IMG/VR virus record: IMGVR_UViG_3300005356_000486
Coordinates: 1 to 33,207 of that record
From: a virus
DNA: 33,207 nucleotides
Strand: one strand, 5' to 3'
The notes under the pieces were generated by a model that saw only the letters and a list, made by a program, of their open reading frames with translations, searched no databases and was not told the DNA's origin. Every line of letters starts with the position of its first letter. Within the stretch, counting starts at the first letter, position 1. Below, piece by piece: positions 1 to 6,873 of the stretch. A program made the position numbers and the translations under genes.

Positions 1-327
1 ATGATGGAATTTATTTACTCGTCAGAACAACCCTGCCAAGATTGTGGTATATCCCCTGATGATAGGGCGGCAATCAACGTAGCGGGGCGTTTGGGTGGCG
101 CATACAGCGTTGTTGATCCGGATACTGGCGTGGTTGATTGGGATGGGGTGGACGATGTTCGTGAGCAGGTCGCGGAGTTGGCGAAGGCTGAGCCTAATGG
201 GCTATATGGGTTGGTGTATGAGAGCTTGGATAGAGGGCATCGTAATAATCACCCGGCGCTTGTTTGTGCTCTACGGCAGTCGACTGGGCGGTGCTTGGGT
301 TCGTGCGCAATCGACGGTATGCAATAA
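1..327 (+). CDS. hypothetical protein, possibly 5'-truncated
   Basis: This reading frame encodes 108 residues and starts with two Met codons at the very edge of the window, so a start further upstream cannot be excluded and no ribosome-binding site can be checked. The protein is acidic and has a CxxC pair near residues 13-16 (QDCG context) and two more cysteines near the C-terminus. I recognise no family. It is followed by about 470 nt without a convincing gene, so it is probably the last gene of a transcript entering from the left. Confidence 0.5.
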   Translation: MMEFIYSSEQPCQDCGISPDDRAAINVAGRLGGAYSVVDPDTGVVDWDGVDDVREQVAELAKAEPNGLYGLVYESLDRGHRNNHPALVCALRQSTGRCLGSCAIDGMQ

Positions 328-371
328 AGACATAGATTACGGATGTGGCTGTAAATAAAACTGATAAACCC

Positions 372-386
372 GTTAGCACTCTTGAC
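372..386 (+). repeat. upstream copy of the GTTAGCACTCTTGAC half-site
   Basis: The 15-nt sequence GTTAGCACTCTTGAC occurs here and again at 434-448, a 62-nt offset. The first copy lacks the right inverted arm. It resembles the left half of a CIRCE operator with an embedded -35-like TTGAC. It could be a second operator half-site or the remnant of a duplicated promoter. Confidence 0.55.
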
Positions 387-433
387 CAAGCGCCAAGAAT
401 TCTAAGCCAAAACGCGCCTTAGCAGACATTTTT

Positions 434-460
434 GTTAGCACTCTTGACAGTAGTGCTAAC
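434..460 (+). promoter_or_regulatory. CIRCE-like dyad with embedded TTGACA
   Basis: GTTAGCACT and AGTGCTAAC form perfect 9-bp inverted arms around a 9-nt spacer CTTGACAGT that contains a consensus -35 hexamer, TTGACA, at 444-449. The arms match those of CIRCE, the HrcA heat-shock operator (TTAGCACTC-N9-GAGTGCTAA). The arm-to-arm spacing is 2 nt shorter than canonical, so HrcA binding is uncertain. No good -10 box is visible 16-18 nt downstream of TTGACA. The dyad precedes a small non-coding interval ending in a terminator. Confidence 0.5.
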
Positions 461-466
461 AATACA

Positions 467-554
467 GGGGTAGCCCAGCGGAATAATACTTTAGCGTTGA
501 TGCGCTAAACCTAGTAACAGAAGACCCGATTAGAACAATAATCGGGTCTTTTTT
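467..554 (+). ncRNA. possible small RNA between dyad promoter and terminator
   Basis: About 90 nt lie between the TTGACA-containing dyad and a strong terminator, with no open frame. The interval contains a perfect 7-bp hairpin at 490-509 (TTTAGCG, 6-nt loop, CGCTAAA) and then the terminator hairpin. This two-hairpin layout is typical of a bacterial small RNA. The 5' end is a guess because no clear -10 box is seen. A tRNA was considered and rejected because there is no T-arm. Confidence 0.35.
521..554 (+). terminator. rho-independent terminator
   Basis: Perfect 11-bp arms AAGACCCGATT (521-531) and AATCGGGTCTT (540-550) enclose an 8-nt loop and run into a T tract. This is a strong intrinsic terminator on the + strand. 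It ends whatever transcript crosses the CIRCE-like dyad. Confidence 0.85.
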
Positions 555-648
555 ATTGGGTTTTCTTTGTCACAGCATCGAACCTTTACAGCCCCGACGC
601 TTCGTCAGCGTTTAGCCTCTTAACAATTCAGAAATTTCAGAAAATCAA

Positions 649-779
649 ACGTTCATGCGCTCCTTGCCGGTAATAAAGGGAGGGTAGCTTATGGGGCGGC
701 CTTAAAATCGCCCTACTCTTAATCGCATCACTGGTCATGGGCTGGCGGTCTTTACCGCTGGCAAGGAGCGCATGAACGT
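649..779 (+). repeat. 131-nt nested inverted repeat / structured leader
   Basis: ACGTTCATGCGCTCCTTGCC at 649-668 is perfectly inverted at 760-779. The stem continues inward as GGTA(ata)AAG against CTTTACC. Inside, GGGCG/CGCCC and AGGGTAG/CTACTCT add another hairpin. The structure lies just upstream of the Shine-Dalgarno sequence (790-794) of the small gene at 799. No target-site duplication flanks it and no transposase is present, so a structured RNA or a DNA-level cruciform/origin is more likely than an insertion element. No convincing peptide starts inside it. Confidence 0.7.
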
Positions 780-798
780 CGTTAACCACAGGAGACAA

Positions 799-876
799 AT
801 GACAGACGAAGATCGGGAACGATTCAACGGACACGCCGATGACGATCCAAACGGCGGTGACGGTCCGGACGACTAG
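799..876 (+). CDS. small acidic 25-residue protein
   Basis: An ATG preceded by CAGGAGACAA, a strong ribosome-binding site at good spacing, opens a 25-codon frame. The product is very acidic: nine Asp and two Glu, with a Gly/Asp-rich tail ending GGDGPDD. There is no membrane segment. It is the first translated element after the nested inverted repeat and heads the recombination operon. Function is unknown; a DNA-mimic-like charge is a possibility only. Confidence 0.5.
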   Translation: MTDEDRERFNGHADDDPNGGDGPDD

Positions 877-907
877 ATAACTTTTAAAAACAAAAAGGCA
901 AGAACAA

Positions 908-1036
908 ATGAGAGTAGTACAGATCAAAAGGCAGCAGCCGGTGGCTGCGCCTTCACTTTTCAGAGAGACAATAACAGTTTTCGCAGTTGCTGCAGTGGCA
1001 TGGGCTTTCTATGTCGTTATCGGCGCTGCGTTCTAA
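908..1036 (+). CDS. small single-pass membrane protein
   Basis: A 42-codon frame begins at an ATG preceded by a weak purine tract (AAGGCAAGAACAA). Residues 1-23 are polar and basic (KRQQP, then RET). Residues about 24-42 are almost entirely hydrophobic (ITVFAVAAVAWAFYVVIGAAF), giving one transmembrane helix at the very C-terminus. The layout is that of a tail-anchored peptide. It sits between the acidic peptide and the exonuclease gene. Its function is unknown; inner-membrane phage peptides of this type are sometimes exclusion or host-takeover factors. Confidence 0.5.
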   Translation: MRVVQIKRQQPVAAPSLFRETITVFAVAAVAWAFYVVIGAAF

Positions 1037-1052
1037 TTCAGAGGAGACTCTA

Positions 1053-1829
1053 ATGGCAGAAGAAGTTAATTATCACAAACGACCCGAGTGGTCATATTCT
1101 TCGATGAAGAAAATTATAGATTCGGGTATCGACTACGCAGTTGCCGCAAAGCGCGGCAACCTAGGCGAACCATCAAGCAGCGCTATCGACCTGGGGCAGC
1201 TGGCACACATGCTAGTGCTCGGCGGCGAAGACACGTTTGCAATCAGCCCCTACCCAGATTTCCGCACCAAGGCGGCTCGTGAGTGGCGTGATGAGCAAAT
1301 CGCGGCCGGCAAGAACATCATTACCGACAGTCAGTTCAAAGCCGTGGATGACATGGTTAAGAACATCGAGAACCATCCACTAACGCCAGAGCTTCTGCTT
1401 GGTGAGGGATGGAAGCACGAAGTTGAGATGTACGCAAACACCGCTGAGGGTGTAGCGCTACGGGGGAAGGCCGACGCGCTAAAGGTTGTTCCAGGCAAGA
1501 GCCTGATAACAACCGACATCAAAACAACTGCAAAATTTGATGATTTTAAGAAGAAATCATCGTGGAACCACTACGACCTGCAGGCGGCAAACTACAACCT
1601 CATTGGAGCGTCCAGCCAGGGCATAGACCCAGGGATGTGTAACTTCTACTTCTGTGTTGTGGAGACAGTCGCACCGTACCGCGTGCAGTACTTCCACTCT
1701 AGCCTTGAATTTCTTGAGGCTGGCGAGCGAAAGCTACGCACCTGTATTGATGCCATCGTTGCCTTTGGCGATAAAGAGCCATCATTCCTCTTAACTGAGA
1801 TTGGTGAGCTCGGGGACTGGAGCATATAG
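1053..1829 (+). CDS. RecE-like PD-(D/E)XK exonuclease
   Basis: The 258-residue protein belongs to the PDDEXK exodeoxyribonuclease VIII-like group found in phage recombination modules, which resect double-stranded ends. The sequence shows the family hallmarks in order: a helical N-terminus with the LGQLAHMLVLG motif (H52), GKAD with D141, the catalytic DIK (D155, K157), and the Q-x3-Y motif (Q177, Y181). I chose the ATG at 1053 because GAGGAGACTCTA precedes it; an upstream in-frame start at 987 would overlap the membrane-peptide gene. The next gene begins right after its stop and encodes a Sak4-like ATPase, the usual partner. Confidence 0.85.
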   Translation: MAEEVNYHKRPEWSYSSMKKIIDSGIDYAVAAKRGNLGEPSSSAIDLGQLAHMLVLGGEDTFAISPYPDFRTKAAREWRDEQIAAGKNIITDSQFKAVDDMVKNIENHPLTPELLLGEGWKHEVEMYANTAEGVALRGKADALKVVPGKSLITTDIKTTAKFDDFKKKSSWNHYDLQAANYNLIGASSQGIDPGMCNFYFCVVETVAPYRVQYFHSSLEFLEAGERKLRTCIDAIVAFGDKEPSFLLTEIGELGDWSI

Positions 1830-1830
1830 C

Positions 1831-2679
1831 ATGAAGGTATTTAACAGTTTAGAACCGACCGCAAAGCCCTCAATCTTAATGGTTGTTTACGGAGAGGGCG
1901 GCGTTGGTAAGACTACATTCGCAGCAACGGCACCACGACCAATCATCGCCGACTGCGAGAACGGTAGCAAGTATTTTGGCTTACGCGGTATCGAAGCAGA
2001 TGTTGCTTTGATCGAGAGCTGGGACGATATGCAAGAATTTCTAGAAATATCGCTTACCGACAACTACGACACGGTAATCATTGACCCAATCGGCGAGCTC
2101 ATGGAGAAGCTAACCCGCTATATGGTTGCCAAGGCCGATAGCAAGCTAGTCATGAAGGACGGAAACCCTACTATGGCTGGCTGGGGTTGGCTCAAGCAAA
2201 CAATGCGTACTTTCTTGAAGACGATGCGTGACAGCGGCAAGAACGTCGTTGTTATCGCCCACGTACAAGAGAAAGAGGACGAAGGCCGTATCGTCAAGCG
2301 CCCAATGGTAGCAACCAAGTTATCAGAGGAGCTTGTGAACATGGTCGATATCGTGGGCTATATGACCACCGTAAACGATGAGAGCGGCGACACCAAGCGC
2401 GTTATCATCGTTGACCCGGCGAGCGACAAGTTTGTTGCTAAAGACCGCACTGGCAGGCTTGGCAAATATATCGAGCCTGACTTCACCAAGATCGTTGACG
2501 GTGTGCGTGGTGATAAAAGCTACTCGTGGATTCAAGGAGCCAAGCCAGAGGTGAACAAAGATCAGATAGCATCTGCAGCTCACCCTGAGATTCCAAACTC
2601 CCGCGTACAAATGACGCAGGCAACAATCGGCTCATCAGAAGAAGACCGTAACCAATCAAGGGGGAATGATGGAAAGTAG
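1831..2679 (+). CDS. Sak4-like RecA-fold ATPase (AAA_24)
   Basis: The 282-residue protein has a Walker A motif GEGGVGKTT at residues 21-29, a Walker B strand TVIID at 81-85, and a VVVIAH strand at about 139-144, all typical of phage nucleotide-binding AAA_24/Sak4 proteins. These support single-strand annealing or strand exchange next to a RecE-like nuclease. The C-terminal 40 residues are polar and probably disordered. The ATG at 1831, 1 nt after the preceding stop with GGAG upstream, is preferred to an in-frame TTG at 1801. The frame overlaps the following gene by 14 nt, consistent with one operon. Confidence 0.85.
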   Translation: MKVFNSLEPTAKPSILMVVYGEGGVGKTTFAATAPRPIIADCENGSKYFGLRGIEADVALIESWDDMQEFLEISLTDNYDTVIIDPIGELMEKLTRYMVAKADSKLVMKDGNPTMAGWGWLKQTMRTFLKTMRDSGKNVVVIAHVQEKEDEGRIVKRPMVATKLSEELVNMVDIVGYMTTVNDESGDTKRVIIVDPASDKFVAKDRTGRLGKYIEPDFTKIVDGVRGDKSYSWIQGAKPEVNKDQIASAAHPEIPNSRVQMTQATIGSSEEDRNQSRGNDGK

Positions 2680-3814
2680 CCTACAAGTCGTAATCGACGA
2701 AAAGAGAATAGCTAAAGAGAACGCCGCACTGTTGCTTGAAGCATACGGTGCGCCGTTCACTGAGGCGGGTAAAATTCTCGCCACCTACGACAAAATCAAA
2801 GTTACGGACGAATCACAAACTGACCTCATGCAAGAGGCGAGAGAGAAGCGCCTTGCGCTCAAAAAGATTCGCACGGGTGTCGAAAATAAGCGCAAAGAGC
2901 TTAAAGAAAACATCAACGCTCAGGCGCAGGCCATCGATGGTGTAGCCCACTACATCAAGGAAACGATAGAGCCCGCAGAACAATACCTGGAACTGCAGGA
3001 AAAGTTCGCAGAAATTAAGGCAGCCGAACGTGCCGCCAAGCTTAAGGCCGACCGCCTAGAGAAGCTGTCCCAATACACTGACGACACTTCCCTGTACAAC
3101 TTTGAGGCAATGAGCGACGAGCAGTTTGACAGCTTGCTAGCGACACTCAAAGCCCAAAAGGAAGCCGAAGCTGCCGCAGCCAAAAAGGCCGAGGAAGACC
3201 GTAAGGCTACCGAAGAGGCAGAACGTAAACGCCAGGAAGAGATTGAAGCTGAAAATACCCGACTCAAGGCTGAGGCCAAGGCGAAGGAAGAGCTAGAGCG
3301 CAAGCGTATTCATGAACGTTCGGAGCAGCTTAAAGAGATTGGCATGCCGGTCAACGAAGTCGTATTTGGCTTCCGCATTAGTGGTCTTGACCTAGCGGGC
3401 GAGGATGATGAGTACTGGAATAACTTACTTGCTGAAGCAAAGCGCCGTATCCAGATGGATAAAGACCAAAAGGCCGCTGACGCAAAAGCTGAGGAAAAAC
3501 GCCAGGCAGAACTTGCTGCAGAGCGCCAGAAAGCCGAAGAGGAGCGGGAAAAACGCGAGGCCCTTGAAGCTGAGCAACGCGCCAAGGACGAGGAAGAGGC
3601 TCGCAAAAAGCGTGAAGCTGAAGAGGCCGAGCGCCAGGCACTACTAGCGCCTGACAAGGAGAAGATTATTGCTTTCGCAAATGCCTTAACACTTGTCAGA
3701 ACTCAGAAAATCCCGGCCGTTAAAACTAAACAGGCGCAGGATGTCTTGAGTCTGGTCGATAAAGAGCTGGCTAGCTTAAGCGAAAGAATATTAAACGCAG
3801 CAAAACACCTATAA
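2666..3814 (+). CDS. coiled-coil recombination-module protein (DUF1351-like)
   Basis: The 382-residue protein consists largely of charged heptad-rich helix. Residues about 50-140 resemble the phage DUF1351 family (KKIRTGVENKRKELKENI region). There are two long Lys/Glu/Ala coiled-coil stretches at about 160-215 and 265-325, and a small folded part between them (VNEVVFGFRISG). The C-terminal 55 residues form another helical domain. It starts within the ATPase gene at tandem ATGs with GGGG upstream. Such proteins accompany phage exonuclease/annealase pairs, but their role is not known. The highly repetitive composition generates long shadow frames on the other strand. Confidence 0.7.
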   Translation: MMESSLQVVIDEKRIAKENAALLLEAYGAPFTEAGKILATYDKIKVTDESQTDLMQEAREKRLALKKIRTGVENKRKELKENINAQAQAIDGVAHYIKETIEPAEQYLELQEKFAEIKAAERAAKLKADRLEKLSQYTDDTSLYNFEAMSDEQFDSLLATLKAQKEAEAAAAKKAEEDRKATEEAERKRQEEIEAENTRLKAEAKAKEELERKRIHERSEQLKEIGMPVNEVVFGFRISGLDLAGEDDEYWNNLLAEAKRRIQMDKDQKAADAKAEEKRQAELAAERQKAEEEREKREALEAEQRAKDEEEARKKREAEEAERQALLAPDKEKIIAFANALTLVRTQKIPAVKTKQAQDVLSLVDKELASLSERILNAAKHL

Positions 3815-3838
3815 ACAGGGCCAACAGGAGGGTAAACC

Positions 3839-4360
3839 ATGTTCGGACTAGGGATATTTAGGAAAAAACAAACAGTCAGTCTTGAGCAAGATGAAGAGGT
3901 GCAACAGGTTATTTTTGATCTGATAGACAAAAGCACAATACCACTAAGCGGTAATTCCATACACCGACTATCACAGCTTGGGGCAACTGACATCGACGAA
4001 TGTCTGCAAAGGCTTGTTAGCAAAGGCTGGATTGAAGTCGTATATAGCAAAACAGGTCTAGACAGCATAGTGCGGCCTTTCTATCGTGTGACGGAAAAAT
4101 ACAACCTTATGGATGTGAGAGCCAAGGTAAGTAGCTTCATTACGGGCGTAGTCCGTAAGGCGAAGCCACTTGTTACAAACGACCACAGCTATCACGTCAC
4201 AGTAAAAGATCACAAGCAGTTCGATATGAATTTCGATGTGCGCGAGGATGCACGCCAATACAAACGACTACTAAAAACCAGCCGCATGAAGCTCGAGGCA
4301 GAGATTTGGGAGCAAATATTTGAGGAAGGCGTGCAGGTAAAGGAGATGAAAATATCGTGA
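3839..4360 (+). CDS. winged-helix-like protein
   Basis: The 173-residue protein starts after an excellent AGGAGG ribosome-binding site. Residues about 18-92 look like a winged helix: IFDLIDKSTIPLSGNSIHRLS, then a recognition-helix-like segment DIDECLQRLVSKGWIEVV and a wing ending FYRVTEKY. The C-terminal half is charged and helical. It could be a DNA-binding regulator or a replication-associated adaptor in the recombination module. No enzyme motif is seen. Its stop overlaps the GTG of the KH-protein gene. Confidence 0.55.
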   Translation: MFGLGIFRKKQTVSLEQDEEVQQVIFDLIDKSTIPLSGNSIHRLSQLGATDIDECLQRLVSKGWIEVVYSKTGLDSIVRPFYRVTEKYNLMDVRAKVSSFITGVVRKAKPLVTNDHSYHVTVKDHKQFDMNFDVREDARQYKRLLKTSRMKLEAEIWEQIFEEGVQVKEMKIS

Positions 4361-4623
4361 ACGAAGCAAAAGAATTTGTTGAATTTATGGTCAGTAGCAT
4401 TACTGGTGATCCAAATTGCTTTTCCGTTGATACATCTATCGATGAGAATGGCGGGCTACTTACCCTGAATGTCTCACAGCAAAATGCTGGTCGCGTCATC
4501 GGTAAGCGGGGCGCTACAGCGAAATCTATGCGCCAATTGCTTCGGGCTCTTGGGTTGAAAAACGGCCATCGATACCGCCTGTTGATCGATGATGGCGTAA
4601 GTAGGGCGGAGGTAGACGACTAG
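4357..4623 (+). CDS. KhpA-like KH-domain RNA-binding protein
   Basis: The 88-residue protein is close in size and order to bacterial KhpA (YlqC). It has an N-terminal helix EAKEFVEFMVSSITGDP, a beta hairpin, and a KH core with the RNA-binding GxxG loop GKRG at residues 49-52 inside GRVIGKRGATAKSMRQLLRA. KhpA proteins bind RNA, usually with KhpB. No KhpB partner is seen here, so it may pair with the host protein or act alone on phage RNA. It starts at GTG overlapping the preceding stop (GTGA) and ends overlapping the GTG of the next gene. Confidence 0.8.
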   Translation: MNEAKEFVEFMVSSITGDPNCFSVDTSIDENGGLLTLNVSQQNAGRVIGKRGATAKSMRQLLRALGLKNGHRYRLLIDDGVSRAEVDD

Positions 4624-4820
4624 TGGCGAGCCTTCATTGGTCAGAGCGAGAGCGAGACACAAATATCAGCATTATCGGCCAACGGTCGCTGCACATTAAC
4701 CGGCCACGCATGTCCTCACAGACAATCTTTAACCTGCTAACGCTCAAGGCAAAACTACTCGGCAAAAGGCTGGATATTTTGCAAGAAGCGCGCGAGTTTG
4801 AAGAGCGAAACGGTCTATAG
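4623..4820 (+). CDS. small hypothetical protein
   Basis: The 65-residue frame starts with a GTG that overlaps the KH gene stop (TAGTG), with GGAGG about 10 nt upstream. The product is basic, with a helical C-terminal half (IFNLLTLKAKLLGKRLDILQEAREFEE). No family is recognised. The start overlap makes translational coupling with the KH gene likely. It is the last gene before the structured 4821-5125 region. Confidence 0.55.
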   Translation: MASLHWSERERDTNISIIGQRSLHINRPRMSSQTIFNLLTLKAKLLGKRLDILQEAREFEERNGL

Positions 4821-5125
4821 AATCTCTGGCGGCAACTAGTGGTAGTTAAGTCGGCGCCAAGCCGGGTAATGTCAGGGTACTCGTAAGGGGGAATGCCCGT
4901 CGCCAGCAAACCACTTTGTGCGCGTGATTAACCTGTACGGCGTTTGCGAGTAAACGTGCAGGCCACGCAACCGCAGCAGATCGCATCGGCCTTTGCCGGG
5001 AGGTGTGATTAGGGCCGATGCTGCTGCGGCATATGGCGTTAGGTGCTGCCGACAAACGGAGGGAAGCAGTCTGTCGGCACCATCTGACGCTAAGGGTAAC
5101 AAATCTAAATGTTTAAGGAGGAACC
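4821..5125 (+). ncRNA. structured non-coding region, candidate RNA or origin
   Basis: No gene with a ribosome-binding site is present in these 305 nt. At least three consecutive stable hairpins are visible: CCTGTAC/GTGCAGG at 4932-4962 with an inner GTTT/AAAC stem; a 17-bp stem of 4971-4991 with 5013-5029 carrying a 4-nt bulge (GATC); and TGCCGACA (5047-5054) with TGTCGGCA (5072-5079). Upstream, CGGG/CCCG and GGCG/CGCC may close a further helix at about 4853-4903. No poly-T tract follows, so these are not simple terminators. A structured RNA, a long leader of the next operon or a replication origin all fit. The next gene has AAGGAGG at 5115-5121. Confidence 0.5.
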
Positions 5126-5431
5126 ATGTACGCATCATTAACACATAAAGACGTTATGCGCCTTATGGGGTTGGTCCGAGACGCAAACGTTAAGACGGCC
5201 GAGGCGCTTTCGGAGCTATCCGAGATCGCCAGTGAAACGGCGCACGAATCAGAAGGGGTGTCAGCCGTTGCGGGGGCAACTAGACCGCTTAACCACGATA
5301 TTCCACGCAGGCAGACATACAACCTGCCACAGCCGCGCCCACTAGCTTCTAGCAGCCACAACAGCGAGTTTATGAAGCCAAGCCGCATGCAACTCGGCCG
5401 GCACGGCATGAAATCGCGGAGGCATCGGTAG
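5126..5431 (+). CDS. hypothetical protein
   Basis: The 101-residue frame begins 4 nt after a perfect AAGGAGG and heads the small-gene operon. Residues 1-45 are likely helical (HKDVMRLMGLVRDANVKTAEALSELSEIASETAHE). The rest is Pro/Arg/Ser-rich and probably disordered, ending with RRHR. No family is recognised. The strong ribosome-binding site and downstream coupling (TAGTG) support a real gene. Confidence 0.6.
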   Translation: MYASLTHKDVMRLMGLVRDANVKTAEALSELSEIASETAHESEGVSAVAGATRPLNHDIPRRQTYNLPQPRPLASSSHNSEFMKPSRMQLGRHGMKSRRHR

Positions 5432-5664
5432 TGAATATGAGAGACATAGATATGCTGGGCGTGGGCATGGATTTGGGTATTTATGTGGCCGCCAAGCTTG
5501 CTAGCGAAGGTTTGCAGACTAGCCCGCAGGGGTGGGAGTCGATAAGTAAAAAGTTTGGGGCAAATGTAGAGGCCCAAACTGGTGTGCCCGTAGAGGATCT
5601 TGCGCTTATGGTTCAGCCGGTGATTGATTCGGCAAGGAATCAGATTAGGAATGCGAGGTCGTGA
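5431..5664 (+). CDS. hypothetical protein
   Basis: The 77-residue frame starts at a GTG overlapping the preceding stop; an ATG two codons later is an alternative. It contains a glycine-rich hydrophobic helix (LGVGMDLGIYVAAKLASEG) and a helical C-terminus. I recognise no family. Its stop overlaps the GTG of the next gene (GTGA), so it is part of the same translationally coupled array. Confidence 0.55.
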   Translation: MNMRDIDMLGVGMDLGIYVAAKLASEGLQTSPQGWESISKKFGANVEAQTGVPVEDLALMVQPVIDSARNQIRNARS

Positions 5665-6089
5665 GCAAAATCATTTACGAAGTGCTAGAAGCAGACACCA
5701 TTCAGGAGCTGGAAAAAACGGTACAGGTCCGGCTTGCAATGGGTGCGACACTTGCAGGAGGCGTCGCCACTGCTGCTGTATGGGTGCCAGATTTTAATGT
5801 CGGCGTTAAAACACATGGCGGCAAACTGTTACAACTCTTCTATCAAGCCGTAACGTACCCAGAAATGCTAGATGAGTCTCCGGCGGCCGCTGCGAAACGG
5901 CTTAGCGATGAAATTGGTGGCGCTGTCGATCAAGAGGTTAGCCGCCGCATTGCCGAATATAAAAAGTACTGGAACCCAAAAACCGGTAAGTATGAGATTG
6001 ACAAGGGTGACGAATTAAAAGAGTGGATTTGCACTGAGGATGAGCTCTACAACGATGTGCGCCGAAGTGTTATCGAGGAGATGGAATGA
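5661..6089 (+). CDS. DUF1737-like N-terminal domain protein
   Basis: The 142-residue protein begins at GTG in a GTGA overlap. Its first 66 residues (YEVLEADTIQELEKTVQVRL, then GGV and LLQLFYQAVTY) match the pattern of the small DUF1737 domain, common as a stand-alone protein in phages and bacteria and of unknown function. The usual QGG segment is present as LAGG. The C-terminal 75 residues form an added charged helical domain not typical of DUF1737. The gene lies in the early small-gene array. Confidence 0.6.
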   Translation: MSKIIYEVLEADTIQELEKTVQVRLAMGATLAGGVATAAVWVPDFNVGVKTHGGKLLQLFYQAVTYPEMLDESPAAAAKRLSDEIGGAVDQEVSRRIAEYKKYWNPKTGKYEIDKGDELKEWICTEDELYNDVRRSVIEEME

Positions 6090-6640
6090 TGTCCCAGGTA
6101 AACCATGCACACGACAGCCCAGTGGAATTTACGCTGCAAAGTCAGCTAGAGCCAAAGAAAATGACGCACACCGAATGCGTGGAAGTCGCTGCAAGGTATC
6201 TTAGCAAGCGCTGCAACGTTGTATTGCCGGAGTTCTACACCCATAACGACGAGTTGCCAGACGTGATTGGGTTCGATACAGGCATCATACGTGACGGCAG
6301 GTGGAATAGTGGCGTATATTCGCGGCTCATTGAGGTCAAGGTATCTAGAAGCGACTTCTTAGCAGACAAAAGGAAGTCGTTTAGGATGCGGCCAGAAAAA
6401 GGCATGGGCGATTTTCGTTACTACTGTTGCCCCAAAGGACTCATCAGCAAAGACGAAGTACCCGATGGGTGGGGATTGCTATATGTATACCCGAATGGGC
6501 AGGTGCGGCAAGTGAAGGAGTCAACGATGCACCAACACGACTTTGGCGGTGAGTTCTATCTACTCTACTACTATGCGCGGCGTGCGAATTTTGCCGGTGT
6601 CCACAGAACAATCCTCGAATACCGGGGGTACGACGGATGA
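6086..6640 (+). CDS. MmcB-like PD-(D/E)XK nuclease-fold protein
   Basis: The 184-residue protein has a PD-(D/E)XK core: PDVIGFD with D59, then LIEVKVSRSDF with E83 and K85, followed by a conserved basic helix (DKRKSFR) and YYCCPKGLI...VPDGWGLLYV, the arrangement seen in the phage/bacterial MmcB-like family. In other bacteria these proteins are linked to DNA repair. Its role here may be processing of recombination intermediates or host DNA. The double ATG at 6086/6089 follows GAGGAGATGGA and overlaps the preceding stop. The two adjacent cysteines at 114-115 are part of the usual family pattern as I recall it. Confidence 0.7.
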   Translation: MMSQVNHAHDSPVEFTLQSQLEPKKMTHTECVEVAARYLSKRCNVVLPEFYTHNDELPDVIGFDTGIIRDGRWNSGVYSRLIEVKVSRSDFLADKRKSFRMRPEKGMGDFRYYCCPKGLISKDEVPDGWGLLYVYPNGQVRQVKESTMHQHDFGGEFYLLYYYARRANFAGVHRTILEYRGYDG

Positions 6641-6873
6641 TTTACGCACTACAGCGCCTGCAGGCCAGTATGAGAACCGACCTGGAAAAATACGGCATAG
6701 AGCTGCGGCCGGAGGAAAACGCAATCATTTACCGCGATATGGTGATGAAGCTGCCAAATTACACCGAAACTCGTGTCTGCAAACGCATCATCAACGAAAA
6801 AATTAAAGACGCAAAAGCGCGTGAAGCGGCACGTATTGCCGCTAGGCAAACGAATCTATTGGAGGGATTATGA
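6637..6873 (+). CDS. small hypothetical protein
   Basis: The 78-residue frame overlaps the preceding stop (ATGA) and its own stop overlaps the next ATG. The protein is charged and helical, with a C-terminal basic amphipathic helix (INEKIKDAKAREAARIAARQ). No family is recognised. Overlapping starts on both sides suggest it is coupled to the MmcB-like and KwaB-like genes. Confidence 0.55.
   Translation: MIYALQRLQASMRTDLEKYGIELRPEENAIIYRDMVMKLPNYTETRVCKRIINEKIKDAKAREAARIAARQTNLLEGL

Noticed and set aside
466-550. tRNA-like start (GGGGTAGCCCAGCGG) in the non-coding region
   Set aside because: No T-arm with TTCGA-type loop, no fitting anticodon stem-loop of 5 bp and 7 nt, and the 3' part is a terminator.
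649-779. Miniature insertion element bounded by 20-nt terminal inverted repeats
   Set aside because: No target-site duplication on the flanks and internal pairing continues through the element, which fits a folded structure better than terminal repeats.
637-927. 96-codon minus-strand frame rich in hydrophobic residues
   Set aside because: It covers the inverted repeat and two small + strand genes, has no ribosome-binding site or promoter geometry like the real minus-strand genes, and reads as a shadow.
2950-3657. Long minus-strand frames opposite the coiled-coil protein
   Set aside because: Ser/Ala/Arg-rich reverse complements of a Lys/Glu/Ala-rich gene; typical shadows without start signals.
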